Assembly: GCF_015142735.1 (NCBI RefSeq)
Contig: NZ_JACSPN010000005.1
Coordinates: forward strand, 38,083-102,082
Direction of reading: 5' to 3'
Origin: Oerskovia douganii
GTDB taxonomy: Bacteria; Actinomycetota; Actinomycetes; Actinomycetales; Cellulomonadaceae
Length of the DNA stretch: 64,000 nt
Shown: piece after piece, positions 24,717-34,116 of the stretch
Layout: every line of letters begins with the position of its first letter
Position numbering within the stretch: the stretch's first letter is position 1
The notes under the pieces: generated by a model
Told to the model about the DNA's origin: nothing
Databases searched by the model: none
What the model saw: the letters and a program-made list of their open reading frames with translations, nothing else
Translations under genes and position numbers: made by a program

Positions 24717-25142
24717 GTGCCCCACGACACCCCCGCAGCCCCCCTCCGGACCGTCGGCTGGATCCACGTCCGGGACGGTCGGCTGCTCGTCGTCCGCAGC
24801 CGTGACAACGAGCTGTTCTTCATGCCGGGCGGCAAGCTCGACCCCGGCGAGAGCGACGCCGAGGCGCTCGTGCGCGAGATCGAGGAGGAGCTCGGCGTGC
24901 TGCTCGACCCGGCCACGGTCAGGTCCGGGTTCGTCGCCGAGGCGCCCGGGCACGGCCTGAGCGGCAGGCTCGTGCGCATGCACTGCTTCTACGCGGACCC
25001 GCTGCCCGGCTCCCCGGACGCCGCCCCGCAGGCGGAGATCGGAGAGCTCACCTGGATCGGCGCGCGGGACGCGCACCGCGTCCCGCCCGCGGGCCGGATC
25101 GTCCTGGAGCGGCTGGTGGAGGCAGGGGTCCTGGCGGCCTAG
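24717..25142 (+). CDS. Nudix hydrolase
   Basis: The 141-aa protein has a complete Nudix box: G at the start of GKLDPGESD, then ALVREIEEELGV, matching GX5EX7REUXEEXGU. It should hydrolyse a nucleoside diphosphate linked to another group, using Mg2+. The N-terminal strand TVGWIHVRDGRLLVVRSRDN suits an 8-oxo-dGTP or NDP-sugar type, but the substrate is not readable. The start is GTG at 24717 (VPHDTPAAP); the upstream in-frame sequence is noncoding in character. It is a single gene, convergent with hemA. Confidence 0.9.
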   Translation: MPHDTPAAPLRTVGWIHVRDGRLLVVRSRDNELFFMPGGKLDPGESDAEALVREIEEELGVLLDPATVRSGFVAEAPGHGLSGRLVRMHCFYADPLPGSPDAAPQAEIGELTWIGARDAHRVPPAGRIVLERLVEAGVLAA

Positions 25143-25192
25143 CTCGTCTGCTCGCCGGCGGGCAGCAGCGGGCAGCAGCGGGCAGCGGCGCC

Positions 25193-26602
25193 TCAGCGTC
25201 CTGCGCGCACCTCGTCGCGCCCCGCGGCCTCGGCGCCCAGGACCGCCTCGGCGTCGGCCACCACTGCCGAGGCCTCCTCGCGGGCTGCGGCCAGCGCGGA
25301 CGACCGGGCGGCGACGATCGCGTCGTGGAGCTCGGCGTGCACGCGCCGCCGGACGGACCGGGCGAGCGCCTCCTCCTCGGCCTCCTCGACCCGGGCCCCG
25401 GCCGCACGCCTCTCGGTCACGCGCTCGGCGACCTCGTCCGCGATGCGCCGGTCGGCGTCGTCGAGCAGTGCGACGACCGCCGTGTCGGCCGCGCGTCCCA
25501 GGCGGGTCTCCTCGAAGTCCTGCGTCGCCCGGTCCACGATCCTCCGGGCCTGCCCGACGACGAGCGACCCCAGGGCGGGTGAGTGCGCCTTGAGGGAGGC
25601 CAGGTCGTAGAGCAGGACCCCGTCGAGGTCCGCGACCCGCGGGTCGACGTCGCGGTGCAGGGCCAGGTCGAGGACGACCATGGGGCGGTGCGGGGCCTCG
25701 TCCCCGGCGGCCTCTGCCGCGCGGGAGCGGGCACGGACGACCGCGGCCGCGTCGAGGACGTGCCCCAGCGCGTCACCGCCCCCCGCGAGCACGTCCCCCT
25801 CGGCGGGCAGCGCCTCGGCCCGGGCGGCGAGCGCCCGTCCGCGGGCCCCGCTGCACGAGACCACGAGGTCGGCGTCCTCGAGCGCCTCCACGAGGTCCGT
25901 CACGGCCTCGACGCCGCGGTCTGCCGCGAACTGCTCGGCTCGCCCTGATCCCGAGTACACGCGCACGTCGTCGCAGCCGCGGGCTCGCAGCGCCGCGAGC
26001 GAGGCCCCGGCGTAGGAGCCCGTGCCGATGAGCACGGCGCGGACCTGGCGCCACGGCGGCAGCTCGGCGCTCGCGAGGTCGAGCCCCAGGGACACGACCG
26101 ACCGGCCGTTCCCGCCCAGGGTGGTCTCGTTGCTGATCTTCTTGGAGGTCCGCGAGGCCGTCTGGAACAGGAGCTCGAGCGTGGACGACGTGACGCCGCC
26201 CTCGCGGGCTTCCTCGAGGGCGCGCTTGACCTGCCCGGCGATCTCGCGCTCGCCGACGACCATGGAGTCCAGGCCGGCGGCGACCTCGAAGAGGTGAGCC
26301 GCGACGTCGGGCCCGGTGCGGGTCGAGAACGCCCGCACGGCGACGTCCTCCGCGACTCCCGAGGCGGCGGCGACGAGGCGCGCGACCTCGTGCGCGGCGT
26401 GCTGGACGCCCCAGCCGTCGACGGGCGAGTCGACGTCCAGGTACACCTCGAACCGGTTGCACGTCGCGACGACGACGGCACCGGTGATCGCTTCGCAGGT
26501 CGCGACGGCCGTCCGTCCGACCGACCCGGCGCCCGTGGACAGGAGCTCGAGGGTGGACATGTCCAGCTCGTGGTGACTTGCAGTCATCGACAGGAGAACC
26601 AC
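25193..26602 (-). CDS. hemA: glutamyl-tRNA reductase
   Basis: The 469-aa NADPH-dependent enzyme makes glutamate-1-semialdehyde from glutamyl-tRNA, the first committed step of heme synthesis. The catalytic Cys is in VVVATCNRFEVYLD, the tRNA/substrate region in GLDSMVVGEREIAGQVKRA, and the Rossmann NADPH site in VLIGTGSYAGASLAAL. GTG at 26602 is chosen: CGGAG lies 5 nt upstream and the first beta strand (VVLLSMTASHHELDMS) is then complete. ATG at 26587 would cut that strand, and TTG at 26617 adds five residues. It is transcribed away from hemE with only 49 bp between start codons. Confidence 0.93.
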   Translation of the reverse strand: MVLLSMTASHHELDMSTLELLSTGAGSVGRTAVATCEAITGAVVVATCNRFEVYLDVDSPVDGWGVQHAAHEVARLVAAASGVAEDVAVRAFSTRTGPDVAAHLFEVAAGLDSMVVGEREIAGQVKRALEEAREGGVTSSTLELLFQTASRTSKKISNETTLGGNGRSVVSLGLDLASAELPPWRQVRAVLIGTGSYAGASLAALRARGCDDVRVYSGSGRAEQFAADRGVEAVTDLVEALEDADLVVSCSGARGRALAARAEALPAEGDVLAGGGDALGHVLDAAAVVRARSRAAEAAGDEAPHRPMVVLDLALHRDVDPRVADLDGVLLYDLASLKAHSPALGSLVVGQARRIVDRATQDFEETRLGRAADTAVVALLDDADRRIADEVAERVTERRAAGARVEEAEEEALARSVRRRVHAELHDAIVAARSSALAAAREEASAVVADAEAVLGAEAAGRDEVRAGR

Positions 26603-26651
26603 AGTGCTCCGATTCAATCATTGCTGCCTGTGCGGGGCAGAATCGGTTCTT
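26603..26651. promoter_or_regulatory. compact divergent hemA/hemE control region
   Basis: These 49 bp must hold part of both promoters. A 7-bp inverted repeat, CCGATTC (26609-26615) and GAATCGG (26640-26646), spans most of it, with an inner CTGCC/GGCAG pair. CAGAAT (26638-26643) is a possible -10 for hemE, placed so that transcription would start near its GTG. Confidence 0.5.
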
Positions 26652-27761
26652 GTGACGTTCACCGCGCTTTCCGACAACCATCCTCTCGTCGACGGTCGGA
26701 CGACGAATTCCCCGCTCGTGCGCGCATTGCGCGGAGAGCGGCCAGAGACCGCCCCGGTGTGGTTCATGCGCCAGGCGGGCCGCTCGTTGCCCGAGTACCG
26801 CGAGCTGCGCCAGGGCGTCGGGATGCTCGACTCGTGCCTGCGCCCGGACATGGCGAGCGAGATCACGCTCCAGCCGGTCCGCCGCCACGGCGTGGACGCG
26901 GGCATCTTCTTCTCGGACATCGTGATCCCGCTCAGGCTCGCGGGGGTCGAGGTGGACATCGTCCCGGGCGTGGGCCCGGTCATGGGGCAGGCCTACCGGA
27001 CGCCCGACGACGTCGCGCGCCTGGTCGAGCACGAGCTCACCCCGGAGTCGCTCGCGCCCGTCACGGAGGCCGTCGCGCTCACGGTCGCGGCGCTCGGGTC
27101 GACGCCGCTCATCGGGTTCGCCGGGGCCCCGTTCACGCTCGCGGCATACCTGGTCGAGGGGCGGCCCTCGCGCGACCACCTCGCGGCGCGCACGCTCATG
27201 CACGCCGACCCGGAGTCGTGGGCCCGCCTGACGGCGTGGACGGCGCAGATCACGGGTGCGTTCCTGCGGGCGCAGGTCCTGGCGGGGGCGAGCGCTGCCC
27301 AGCTGTTCGACTCGTGGGCCGGGAGCCTGTCCCTGGAGGACTACCTCGTGGGCGCCAAGCCGGGCAGCACTGCCGCGTTGTCGCAGGTCAGCGACCTGGG
27401 GGTGCCCGCGATCCACTTCGGGACGGGCACCGGGCACCTGCTGGGGGCCATGCGGGACGTGCTCACGGAGGCAGGCGTGAGCCACCCGACCGTGGGCGTG
27501 GACTACCGCACGCCGCTCGACGAGGCGGCCCGCACGCTCGGCGGGTACGTGCCGGTCCAGGGCAACATCGACCCGGCCCTGCTGGCCGCGCCGTGGCCCG
27601 TGCTCGAGGCGCACGTGCGCGACGTCCTGCGTCGTGGGAGCGCTGCCCCGGGGCACGTGGTCAACCTGGGGCACGGCGTGCCGCCCGAGACCGACCCGAC
27701 GGTCCTGACCCGGGTCGTCGAGCTGGTCCATTCCGTCCGGAACGCGTCAGAACCAGCGTGA
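26652..27761 (+). CDS. hemE: uroporphyrinogen decarboxylase
   Basis: The 369-aa enzyme removes four carboxyl groups from uroporphyrinogen III to give coproporphyrinogen III. Both family signatures are visible: PVWFMRQAGRSLPEYR and GFAGAPFTLAAYLVEG. The catalytic Asp follows in GIFFSDIVIPLRLAG. GTG at 26652 is used; the upstream in-frame ATG at 26604 would add a Cys-rich 16-residue stretch overlapping the hemA control region. There is no clear Shine-Dalgarno site, so leaderless translation is possible. It heads the plus-strand heme cluster. Confidence 0.95.
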   Translation: MTFTALSDNHPLVDGRTTNSPLVRALRGERPETAPVWFMRQAGRSLPEYRELRQGVGMLDSCLRPDMASEITLQPVRRHGVDAGIFFSDIVIPLRLAGVEVDIVPGVGPVMGQAYRTPDDVARLVEHELTPESLAPVTEAVALTVAALGSTPLIGFAGAPFTLAAYLVEGRPSRDHLAARTLMHADPESWARLTAWTAQITGAFLRAQVLAGASAAQLFDSWAGSLSLEDYLVGAKPGSTAALSQVSDLGVPAIHFGTGTGHLLGAMRDVLTEAGVSHPTVGVDYRTPLDEAARTLGGYVPVQGNIDPALLAAPWPVLEAHVRDVLRRGSAAPGHVVNLGHGVPPETDPTVLTRVVELVHSVRNASEPA

Positions 27762-27815
27762 CCCCGGGCTCGCGCCTGGTCTGACACACCCTCGCGGCGG
27801 GGGCACACTTGACGT

Positions 27816-29312
27816 GTGCATCCCGTTGCTGATGGATCGTCCGGCCCGTCCTCCACCACGTACGACGCAGTCGTCGTGGGCGCCGGCGTCGCCGGCCTCA
27901 CCGCCGCGCGCACGCTGCGCCGTCGGGGCCTGCGGGTCCTCGTCCTGGAGGCGGCCGACCGCCCAGGTGGCCCCGTGCACGGCGACAAGCTGGGCTCGAC
28001 GGGGCTGTCCGTCGACGTGGGCGCCGAGTCCTTCGCAGCCCGTGGGTCCGCGGTCGGCGACCTCGTCGAGGGACTGGGCCTGACCGTCGTCGAGCCTGCG
28101 CCGATCAGCGCGTGGGGCTACGCCGCGAGCCGTGCGTTCCCGCTGCCGCAGGCCGGGATCATGGGCATCCCGGCCCACCCGTTCGCGGCCGACGTGCGCC
28201 GCGCCGTCGGTTGGCCCGGTGCGCTGCGCGCGGGCCTGGACCGCATCAAGCCGCGCCGCTGGGTCGACGAGGAGAACCTCGAGACGTTCACGCGCTCGCG
28301 CCTGGGCCGCCGCGTCGCGGAGCGTCTGGTCGCGCCGGTCGCGGCGGGCGTGCACTCGGCGCCGCTCGAGCGCCTGGACATCGACGCCGTCGCCCCGGGC
28401 CTGCGCGACGCCTACGCCCGCGAGGGCTCGCTGAGCAAGGCCGTCGCGGCGCTGCGCGCCCAGGCCCCCGCGGGCTCCGCGGTCCGCGGCATCGAGGGTG
28501 GCATGCACCGCCTGGTCGAGGAGCTCACGGTGGCCGTGACGGGCGACGGGCCCGACGGCGCGGCTCCGGCCGGGGGCGTCGGCCCGGCCGGAGAGCTCCG
28601 GACGCGCCACGAGGTGGTGGGCCTGGAGCACGCCCCCGACGGGGGCTGGGCCGTCCAGGCCGAGGGCCCCGGCGGTCCCGTGACCTTCCGTTCCCCGCGC
28701 CTGCTCGTGACGACCCCCGCGGTCGTGGACCTGGTGTCCCCGCTCGCGGGCCGCACGGCCGACCCGGTCCCGGACCCCGAGCCGGGAGCGGACATCCGGC
28801 TCGTGACGCTCCTGCTCGAGGCCCCCGAGCTCGACGGCGCCCCGCGCGGCAGCGGCATGCTCGTGGCCCCGAAGCCCCGTACGTGGTCGACGCGCGACGA
28901 GAACCACCGGGCGGGCGCGCACGACCCGGTCCAGGCCAAGGCGCTGACCCACTCGACCGCGAAGTGGCCGTGGCTGGCCGCCCGGGTGGCGGGCGCCGTC
29001 GGCCCGGGGCACCACGTGGTGCGGCTGAGCTACGGGCGCATCGGGGAGACGGTCGAGCCGTCCCTGGAGCAGGTGGTGCGTGACGCGTCGGTGCTGCTGG
29101 GCGTGGACCTCGAGGGCAAGGTGCGCGAGCACCTGTCGACGCGCTGGAACGGGTCGCTCCCCCCGCCCACGCCCGTGTACCGGCGCGAGGTCGCGGCGTT
29201 CGTCGAGCGGGTCTCGCACGTGGACGGCCTGGGGGTCACGGGCGGATGGATCGCGGGCACGGGCCTCGCGGCGATCGTGGGGCACGCCCAGGAGTGCGCG
29301 GAGCAGCTCTGA
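27816..29312 (+). CDS. hemG: coproporphyrinogen/protoporphyrinogen III oxidase (HemY/CgoX type)
   Basis: The 498-aa FAD enzyme belongs to the amine-oxidase fold. It has the dinucleotide motif AVVVGAGVAGLTAARTLRRRG, EAADRPGGPV, VDVGAESFAARGS and the C-terminal FAD contact GLGVTGGWIAGTGLAAIV. In actinobacteria this enzyme oxidises coproporphyrinogen III to coproporphyrin III in the coproporphyrin-dependent branch. The start is GTG at 27816. A 6-bp inverted repeat (27803-27808 with 27814-27819) overlaps the start codon. It lies 54 bp after hemE; hemQ, often the next gene in related genomes, is absent here. Confidence 0.92.
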   Translation: MHPVADGSSGPSSTTYDAVVVGAGVAGLTAARTLRRRGLRVLVLEAADRPGGPVHGDKLGSTGLSVDVGAESFAARGSAVGDLVEGLGLTVVEPAPISAWGYAASRAFPLPQAGIMGIPAHPFAADVRRAVGWPGALRAGLDRIKPRRWVDEENLETFTRSRLGRRVAERLVAPVAAGVHSAPLERLDIDAVAPGLRDAYAREGSLSKAVAALRAQAPAGSAVRGIEGGMHRLVEELTVAVTGDGPDGAAPAGGVGPAGELRTRHEVVGLEHAPDGGWAVQAEGPGGPVTFRSPRLLVTTPAVVDLVSPLAGRTADPVPDPEPGADIRLVTLLLEAPELDGAPRGSGMLVAPKPRTWSTRDENHRAGAHDPVQAKALTHSTAKWPWLAARVAGAVGPGHHVVRLSYGRIGETVEPSLEQVVRDASVLLGVDLEGKVREHLSTRWNGSLPPPTPVYRREVAAFVERVSHVDGLGVTGGWIAGTGLAAIVGHAQECAEQL

Positions 29313-29322
29313 ACAATTGTTC
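29311..29322. promoter_or_regulatory. GAACAATTGTTC palindrome before hemC
   Basis: A perfect 12-bp palindrome overlaps the hemG stop. The following 160 bp (29313-29472) are unusually AT-rich for this genome and contain TGACGTGATGTCA-like symmetry (29364-29376). This looks like a separate promoter region for hemCDBL. No regulator is identified. Confidence 0.4.
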
Positions 29323-29472
29323 CGGGACCCATTCCGGACGTGCTGACAATTCGTCTTCTCGTCATGACGTGATGTCAGGTCAATGTCACTCCCGGGACAA
29401 TTCCCCGGAAAGCCGCACCGAACGGGTGCGTGCGCATTTCGGGTTGCCCCACCCGCAGAGGACACTGGGACC

Positions 29473-30624
29473 GTGAGCATTCGTGTCGGAACCCGTGGCA
29501 GCGCCCTCGCGACGACCCAGACGGGTCTCGTCGCCCGGCGCATCGAGACGCTGACCGGGCAACCGGTCGAGATCGTGCGCATCCGCACCGAGGGCGACGT
29601 CCGCACCGGCTCGCTCGCCCAGATGGGCGGCACCGGGGTGTTCGTGACCGCGCTGCGCGAGGCCCTGCTCGACGGTCGCTGCGACGTCGCCGTCCACTCC
29701 CTCAAGGACCTCCCGACCGGGGCCGCCGAGGGCCTGACCCTCGTGACCCCCGAGCGCGAGAACCCGCGGGACGTCCTGTGCGCACGGGACGGCCGGACGC
29801 TCGAGACCCTGCCACGCGGCGCCAGGGTCGGCACGGGTTCGCCCCGGCGCGCGGCCCAGCTCCTCGCGGTCCGCCCCGACCTCGAGGTGCTCGACATCCG
29901 TGGCAACGTCGACACGCGCCTCGCCCGCGCCCTCGGCCCCGACGCCGACCTCGACGCCGTCGTCCTCGCCTACGCGGGACTGTCCCGCCTGGGCCGCCTC
30001 GACGCCGTGACCGAGGTCATCGACGTACGCGTCATGGCCCCCGCGCCCGGGCAGGGCGCGCTCGGGGTCGAGGTCAGGACCGCGGACCTCTCGCCGCTGT
30101 CCTCGTTCGACCTGCTGCCCGACGGCGGCACGAACCGCCCCCTCGACCTCGCCGACGTCGTCGCGGGCCTCGACCACCTCCCGACCCGCCTCGCCGTGCT
30201 CGCCGAGCGCGCGCTCCTCGCCCGCCTCGAGGCCGGCTGCGCAGCGCCCGTCGGCGCGCACGCCGTGGTCGAGGACGACGAGATCCGGCTCTCGGCCGTC
30301 GTCGCCCGGCTCGACGGGGCGCAGGTCCTCACGCACGCGGCCCGGGTCTCGCTGCCCTCGACCGCAGGCCGGGCGGGAGCCGGTGGCACGCACGGCGACG
30401 CCGGCACGGCCGACTCCCTCGCCCGGGGCCTGGGCGTCCAGGTCGCCGACGCGCTCCTCGCCGGCGGGGCCGCCGAGCTCGCACCGCTGCGCGCGACCGG
30501 GCCGGGCGCTCGCACCGACTCGCTCTGGGCTCCCGGCACGGCCCCGACGGACGGCGGGGTCGGGACCGACGAGCCGCTGACGGCCGGCGGCACCGACGCC
30601 CCCGTGGACCCGGAGCAGCGCTGA
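29473..30624 (+). CDS. hemC: hydroxymethylbilane synthase (porphobilinogen deaminase)
   Basis: The 383-aa enzyme joins four porphobilinogens. It has RVGTRGSALATTQTG at the N terminus, HSLKDLPTGAAEGL, APGQGALGVEVR and the dipyrromethane-cofactor Cys in LEAGCAAPVGAHA. The last roughly 60 residues are a Gly/Ala/Thr-rich tail beyond the usual 310-320 residues. GTG at 29473 follows AGAGGACACTGGGACC. Its stop overlaps the hemD start by one base (TGATG). Confidence 0.96.
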   Translation: MSIRVGTRGSALATTQTGLVARRIETLTGQPVEIVRIRTEGDVRTGSLAQMGGTGVFVTALREALLDGRCDVAVHSLKDLPTGAAEGLTLVTPERENPRDVLCARDGRTLETLPRGARVGTGSPRRAAQLLAVRPDLEVLDIRGNVDTRLARALGPDADLDAVVLAYAGLSRLGRLDAVTEVIDVRVMAPAPGQGALGVEVRTADLSPLSSFDLLPDGGTNRPLDLADVVAGLDHLPTRLAVLAERALLARLEAGCAAPVGAHAVVEDDEIRLSAVVARLDGAQVLTHAARVSLPSTAGRAGAGGTHGDAGTADSLARGLGVQVADALLAGGAAELAPLRATGPGARTDSLWAPGTAPTDGGVGTDEPLTAGGTDAPVDPEQR

Positions 30625-31616
30625 TGCCCGGGCGGCTGCGCGACCCGCAGCGCGGGCGGGACCTGCCCTCGCTGCCGCCGGCCCCCGTGACGGACGCCGC
30701 CCCGGCGAGCGACGCCGTCGGGCCCGACGGCAACCGCGCGGACACCGGCGCCCTGCCCCTGCGGGGGAAGACCGTGCTGCTGCCCCGCTCCCCCGAGCGG
30801 GCCGCCGCCCTCGCGGCACGGCTGCGCGCCGCCGGGGCGACCGTGCTCGTGAGCCCCGCGATCGAACGGGCCCCCATCGAGGACACGGCCGCGATGGACG
30901 TCGCCGTCGCGGACCTCGGGGAGTTCGCGTGGGTCGTCGTGACGAGCGTCAACGCGATCGACGAGCTGGCCGCGAGCGCCGCCCGTCGTGGCCTGTCGCT
31001 CGCCGAGCTGTCGGGACGGGCACGGCCTGGCGGTCCCGCAGGTCCCGGCACGCGGTGGGCCGCGGTCGGTCCGGCGACGCGGCGCGCGCTGGAGGCCGCG
31101 GGGGTCCACGTGGACCTCGAGGCGCCCGTGAACTCGGCCCGCGGGCTGCTCGCGGCGTTCGACGCGCTCCCCGCCCCGTGCGCCCCGTGGCGCGTGCTCG
31201 TGCCCCAGGGCGACCTCGCGAAGCCCACCATGTCCCAGGGCCTGCGCGAGCGCGGCGGGGACGTCCACGTCGTGACCGCGTACCGGACCGTCGCGCACGC
31301 GCTCTCCCCGGACGTCGTCGAGGCGTGGCAGGCCGGTACGGTCGACGTGGTCGTGCTGACGTCGGGCAGCGTGGCGCGCGAGGTCGCGGCCCAGCTCGGC
31401 ACGGACCCGCGCGTCGCGGGCGTCGCGATCGGTGAGCCGACGGCGGAGGCCGCGCACGCGGTCGGGCTGCGGGTCGACGCGGTGGCCGAGCAGGCGACCG
31501 ACGACGCCCTGGCCGCCGCGGTGCTGCGCGTCGCCGCCACCTCGCCCGCACCACCCGGCCCGGGCCGTGCCCGTGCCGACCTCGCATCCCCGACAGAAGG
31601 CAGGAACCACCCGTGA
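30624..31616 (+). CDS. hemD: uroporphyrinogen-III synthase
   Basis: The 330-aa protein is identified by its place between hemC and hemB and by the HemD pattern: [20 protein letters not shown] near residue 50, [37 protein letters not shown] and [14 protein letters not shown]. It closes the linear tetrapyrrole with inversion of ring D. The family is poorly conserved. About 45 N-terminal residues are a low-complexity extension. The ATG at 30624 and the GTGA overlap with hemB point to translational coupling. Confidence 0.9.
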   Translation: MPGRLRDPQRGRDLPSLPPAPVTDAAPASDAVGPDGNRADTGALPLRGKTVLLPRSPERAAALAARLRAAGATVLVSPAIERAPIEDTAAMDVAVADLGEFAWVVVTSVNAIDELAASAARRGLSLAELSGRARPGGPAGPGTRWAAVGPATRRALEAAGVHVDLEAPVNSARGLLAAFDALPAPCAPWRVLVPQGDLAKPTMSQGLRERGGDVHVVTAYRTVAHALSPDVVEAWQAGTVDVVVLTSGSVAREVAAQLGTDPRVAGVAIGEPTAEAAHAVGLRVDAVAEQATDDALAAAVLRVAATSPAPPGPGRARADLASPTEGRNHP

Positions 31617-32611
31617 TCCGTCCCCGCCGCCTGCGCTCGACCCCGCAGATGCGCCGGCTCGTCGCCGAGACCCGGCTGCACGCCGCCGACCTGGTCCTCC
31701 CCCTGTTCGTCAAGGAGGGCCTGACCGAGCCCAAGCCCCTCGGCTCCATGCCGGGCATCGTGCAGCACACCGAGGAGAGCCTCGCCGAGGCCGTCGCGCA
31801 GGCCGCCGCGGCCGGGGTCGGCGGCGTCATGCTGTTCGGCATCCCCGAGCACCGCGACGCGACCGGCTCGCAGGCCGACGCCCCCGACGGGATCCTCAAC
31901 CGCGCGATCCGCATCGCGCGCGACGCCGCCCGGGACGCCGCCGCGGGCACGGGCCGGCCGGGCCCCGTCGTCATGGCCGACCTGTGCCTCGACGAGTTCA
32001 CTGACCACGGGCACTGCGGGGTCCTGACGGCCGGCCCCGACGGCGACCTGGTCGTGGACAACGACGCAACCCTCGTCCGCTACGCCTCGATGGCCCTGAC
32101 CCAGGCCGAGGCGGGCGCGGAGGTCGTGGCGCCGTCGGGCATGATGGACGGCCAGGTCGCCGTGATCCGCGAGACCCTCGACGACGCCGGGCACACGGGC
32201 GTGAGCATCCTGGCGTACAGCGCCAAGTACGCGAGCGCGTTCTACGGCCCGTTCCGCGAGGCCGTCGACTCGACGCTCCAGGGCGACCGCCGCACCTACC
32301 AGATGGACTCCGCGAACTTCCGCGAGGGCCTGCGCGAGGCCGATCTGGACCTCGCCGAGGGCGCCGACATGGTCATGGTCAAGCCCGCGGGCTCGTACCT
32401 CGACGTGCTCGCGGCCGTGGCCGAGCGCAGCGACGTCCCCGTCGCCGCCTACCAGGTCTCGGGCGAGTACGCGATGATCGAGGCGGCGGCCGCGAACGGC
32501 TGGATCGACCGGCGCGGTGCCGTCCTGGAGTCCGTGCTCGGCATCAAGCGGGCGGGCGCCGACATCATCCTGACCTACTGGGCCCTCGAGATCGCAGAAT
32601 GGATTCGGTGA
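31613..32611 (+). CDS. hemB: porphobilinogen synthase (delta-aminolevulinate dehydratase)
   Basis: The 332-aa enzyme condenses two aminolevulinates. Both Schiff-base lysines are present: [17 protein letters not shown] and [13 protein letters not shown]. The metal-site segment reads [14 protein letters not shown]: the middle Cys of the three-Cys zinc enzymes is Asp here, while the outer two Cys remain, so metal use may be mixed or Mg-dependent. GTG at 31613 overlaps the hemD stop (GTGA). Confidence 0.96.
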   Translation: MIRPRRLRSTPQMRRLVAETRLHAADLVLPLFVKEGLTEPKPLGSMPGIVQHTEESLAEAVAQAAAAGVGGVMLFGIPEHRDATGSQADAPDGILNRAIRIARDAARDAAAGTGRPGPVVMADLCLDEFTDHGHCGVLTAGPDGDLVVDNDATLVRYASMALTQAEAGAEVVAPSGMMDGQVAVIRETLDDAGHTGVSILAYSAKYASAFYGPFREAVDSTLQGDRRTYQMDSANFREGLREADLDLAEGADMVMVKPAGSYLDVLAAVAERSDVPVAAYQVSGEYAMIEAAAANGWIDRRGAVLESVLGIKRAGADIILTYWALEIAEWIR

Positions 32612-33987
32612 CACCGATGACGATCCACCCCGCCGGCTCGCCGGCGCACGCGACCACCCTCCACGACAACCACGAGGCGTTCGTGCGCGCCCAGGGCGCG
32701 ATCCCTGGCGGCGTGAACTCGCCCGTGCGGGCCTACGGCTCGGTCGGCGGCGACCCTCGGTTCATCGCGAGCGCACGCGGCGCGTACGTCACCGACGTCA
32801 CGGGCCGCGAGTACGTGGACCTCGTGTGCTCGTGGGGCCCCGCGCTCCTGGGCCACGCGCACCCCGCGGTCGTCGCGGCCGTGCAGGACGCCGCGGCGCG
32901 GGGCCTGTCGTTCGGCGCCCCGACGCTGGGCGAGGTCGACCTCGCGGAGGAGGTGCGGCGCCGGGTCCCCGCGGCCGAGCGCGTGCGCCTGGTCTCGACG
33001 GGCACCGAGGCGACCATGACCGCGGTGCGCCTCGCGCGAGGCGTCACGGGCCGCAACCTGGTCGTCAAGTTCGCGGGCTGCTACCACGGGCACGTCGACG
33101 CGCTGCTCGCCGAGGCGGGCTCGGGCGTCGCGACGCTCGCGCTGCCCGGCTCGGCGGGCGTGACCGAGGCGAGCGCGGCCGAGACGCTCGTCCTGCCGTA
33201 CAACGACCTCGAGGCCGTCGAGGAGGCGTTCACCGAGCGCGGCTCGGAGATCGCCGCGGTCATCACCGAGGCCGCCCCGGCGAACATGGGCATCGTGCCG
33301 CCCGGGCCCGGCTTCAACGAGGGCCTGCGCCGCATCACGTCCCAGCACGGCGCGCTGCTGATCCTCGACGAGGTCCTCACGGGCTTCCGGGTGGGCCCGA
33401 GCGGCTGGTGGGGCCTGGAGTCGGGGGCGGCCTCGGGCGACACCCCCGAGTACACGCCCGACCTCTTCACGTTCGGCAAGGTCGTCGGCGGCGGCATGCC
33501 CGTCGCGGCCCTGGGCGGACCGGCCACGATCATGGACCAGCTCGCACCCGCCGGCCCCGTCTACCAGGCGGGCACGCTCTCGGGGAACCCGGTCGCGGTC
33601 GCGGCGGGCCTCGCGACGCTGCGCCTGGCCGACGACGCCGTGTACGCCCGCGTCGACCACGTCGCCCAGGTCGTGGGGGACGCCGCGAGCGCGGCCCTGG
33701 CCGCGGAGGGGGTCCCGCACGCCCTGCAGCGCTCGGGCAACCTGTTCTCGATCATGTTCGGCGACTTCGCCGCCGCAGCCGGGGTCCGCAACTATGCGCA
33801 GGCCCAGGCGCAGGACGTGTTCCGCTACAAGGCGTTCTTCCACGCGATGCTCGACGCCGGGGTCAACCTGCCGCCGTCGGTCTTCGAGGCGTGGTTCGTG
33901 TCGTCCGCGCACGACGACACCGCGGTCGAGCGCATCCTCGCGGCCCTGCCCGCGGGCGCGAGGGCGGCCGCGCGAGCCCAGCGCTAG
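32599..33987 (+). CDS. hemL: glutamate-1-semialdehyde 2,1-aminomutase
   Basis: The 462-aa PLP enzyme makes 5-aminolevulinate from the hemA product. It shows [48 protein letters not shown] and the PLP lysine in [18 protein letters not shown]. Three in-frame starts compete: ATG 32599, GTG 32608 (a GTGA overlap with hemB, as used elsewhere in this cluster) and ATG 32617. The conserved domain begins after all of them. It ends the hem operon; a long hairpin follows. Confidence 0.96.
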   Translation: MDSVTPMTIHPAGSPAHATTLHDNHEAFVRAQGAIPGGVNSPVRAYGSVGGDPRFIASARGAYVTDVTGREYVDLVCSWGPALLGHAHPAVVAAVQDAAARGLSFGAPTLGEVDLAEEVRRRVPAAERVRLVSTGTEATMTAVRLARGVTGRNLVVKFAGCYHGHVDALLAEAGSGVATLALPGSAGVTEASAAETLVLPYNDLEAVEEAFTERGSEIAAVITEAAPANMGIVPPGPGFNEGLRRITSQHGALLILDEVLTGFRVGPSGWWGLESGAASGDTPEYTPDLFTFGKVVGGGMPVAALGGPATIMDQLAPAGPVYQAGTLSGNPVAVAAGLATLRLADDAVYARVDHVAQVVGDAASAALAAEGVPHALQRSGNLFSIMFGDFAAAAGVRNYAQAQAQDVFRYKAFFHAMLDAGVNLPPSVFEAWFVSSAHDDTAVERILAALPAGARAAARAQR

Positions 33988-34015
33988 CCCGCGCGGGGCG
34001 AGGTGTCCCGGCGGC

Positions 34016-34065
34016 GTGAGCTGCGCCGTCGGGCACCTTCCTCCGTGCCCGACGGCGCCGCTCAC
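34016..34065. terminator. long hairpin between convergent hemL and HdeD-like genes
   Basis: Two 21-nt arms (34016-34036 and 34045-34065) pair with one mismatch around the loop CTTCCTCC. GTGAG and CTCAC form the base and GGGCAC/GTGCCC the top. The position between two gene ends suits a bidirectional terminator. A sequence like its right arm recurs at 20580-20607, after the DUF2252 gene. Confidence 0.7.
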
Positions 34066-34116
34066 CTCACGCCCGACCGCGCCGTGGCGAACGGCTCGGC
34101 GGGCGGCTCGGCTCGG

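Noticed and set aside
27640-27660. Further CebR-like strings (TGGGAGCGCTGCCC in hemE, a similar one at 52530)
   Set aside because: They lie within coding sequence and fit local codon use. They mainly show that the intergenic site at 18974 could also be chance.
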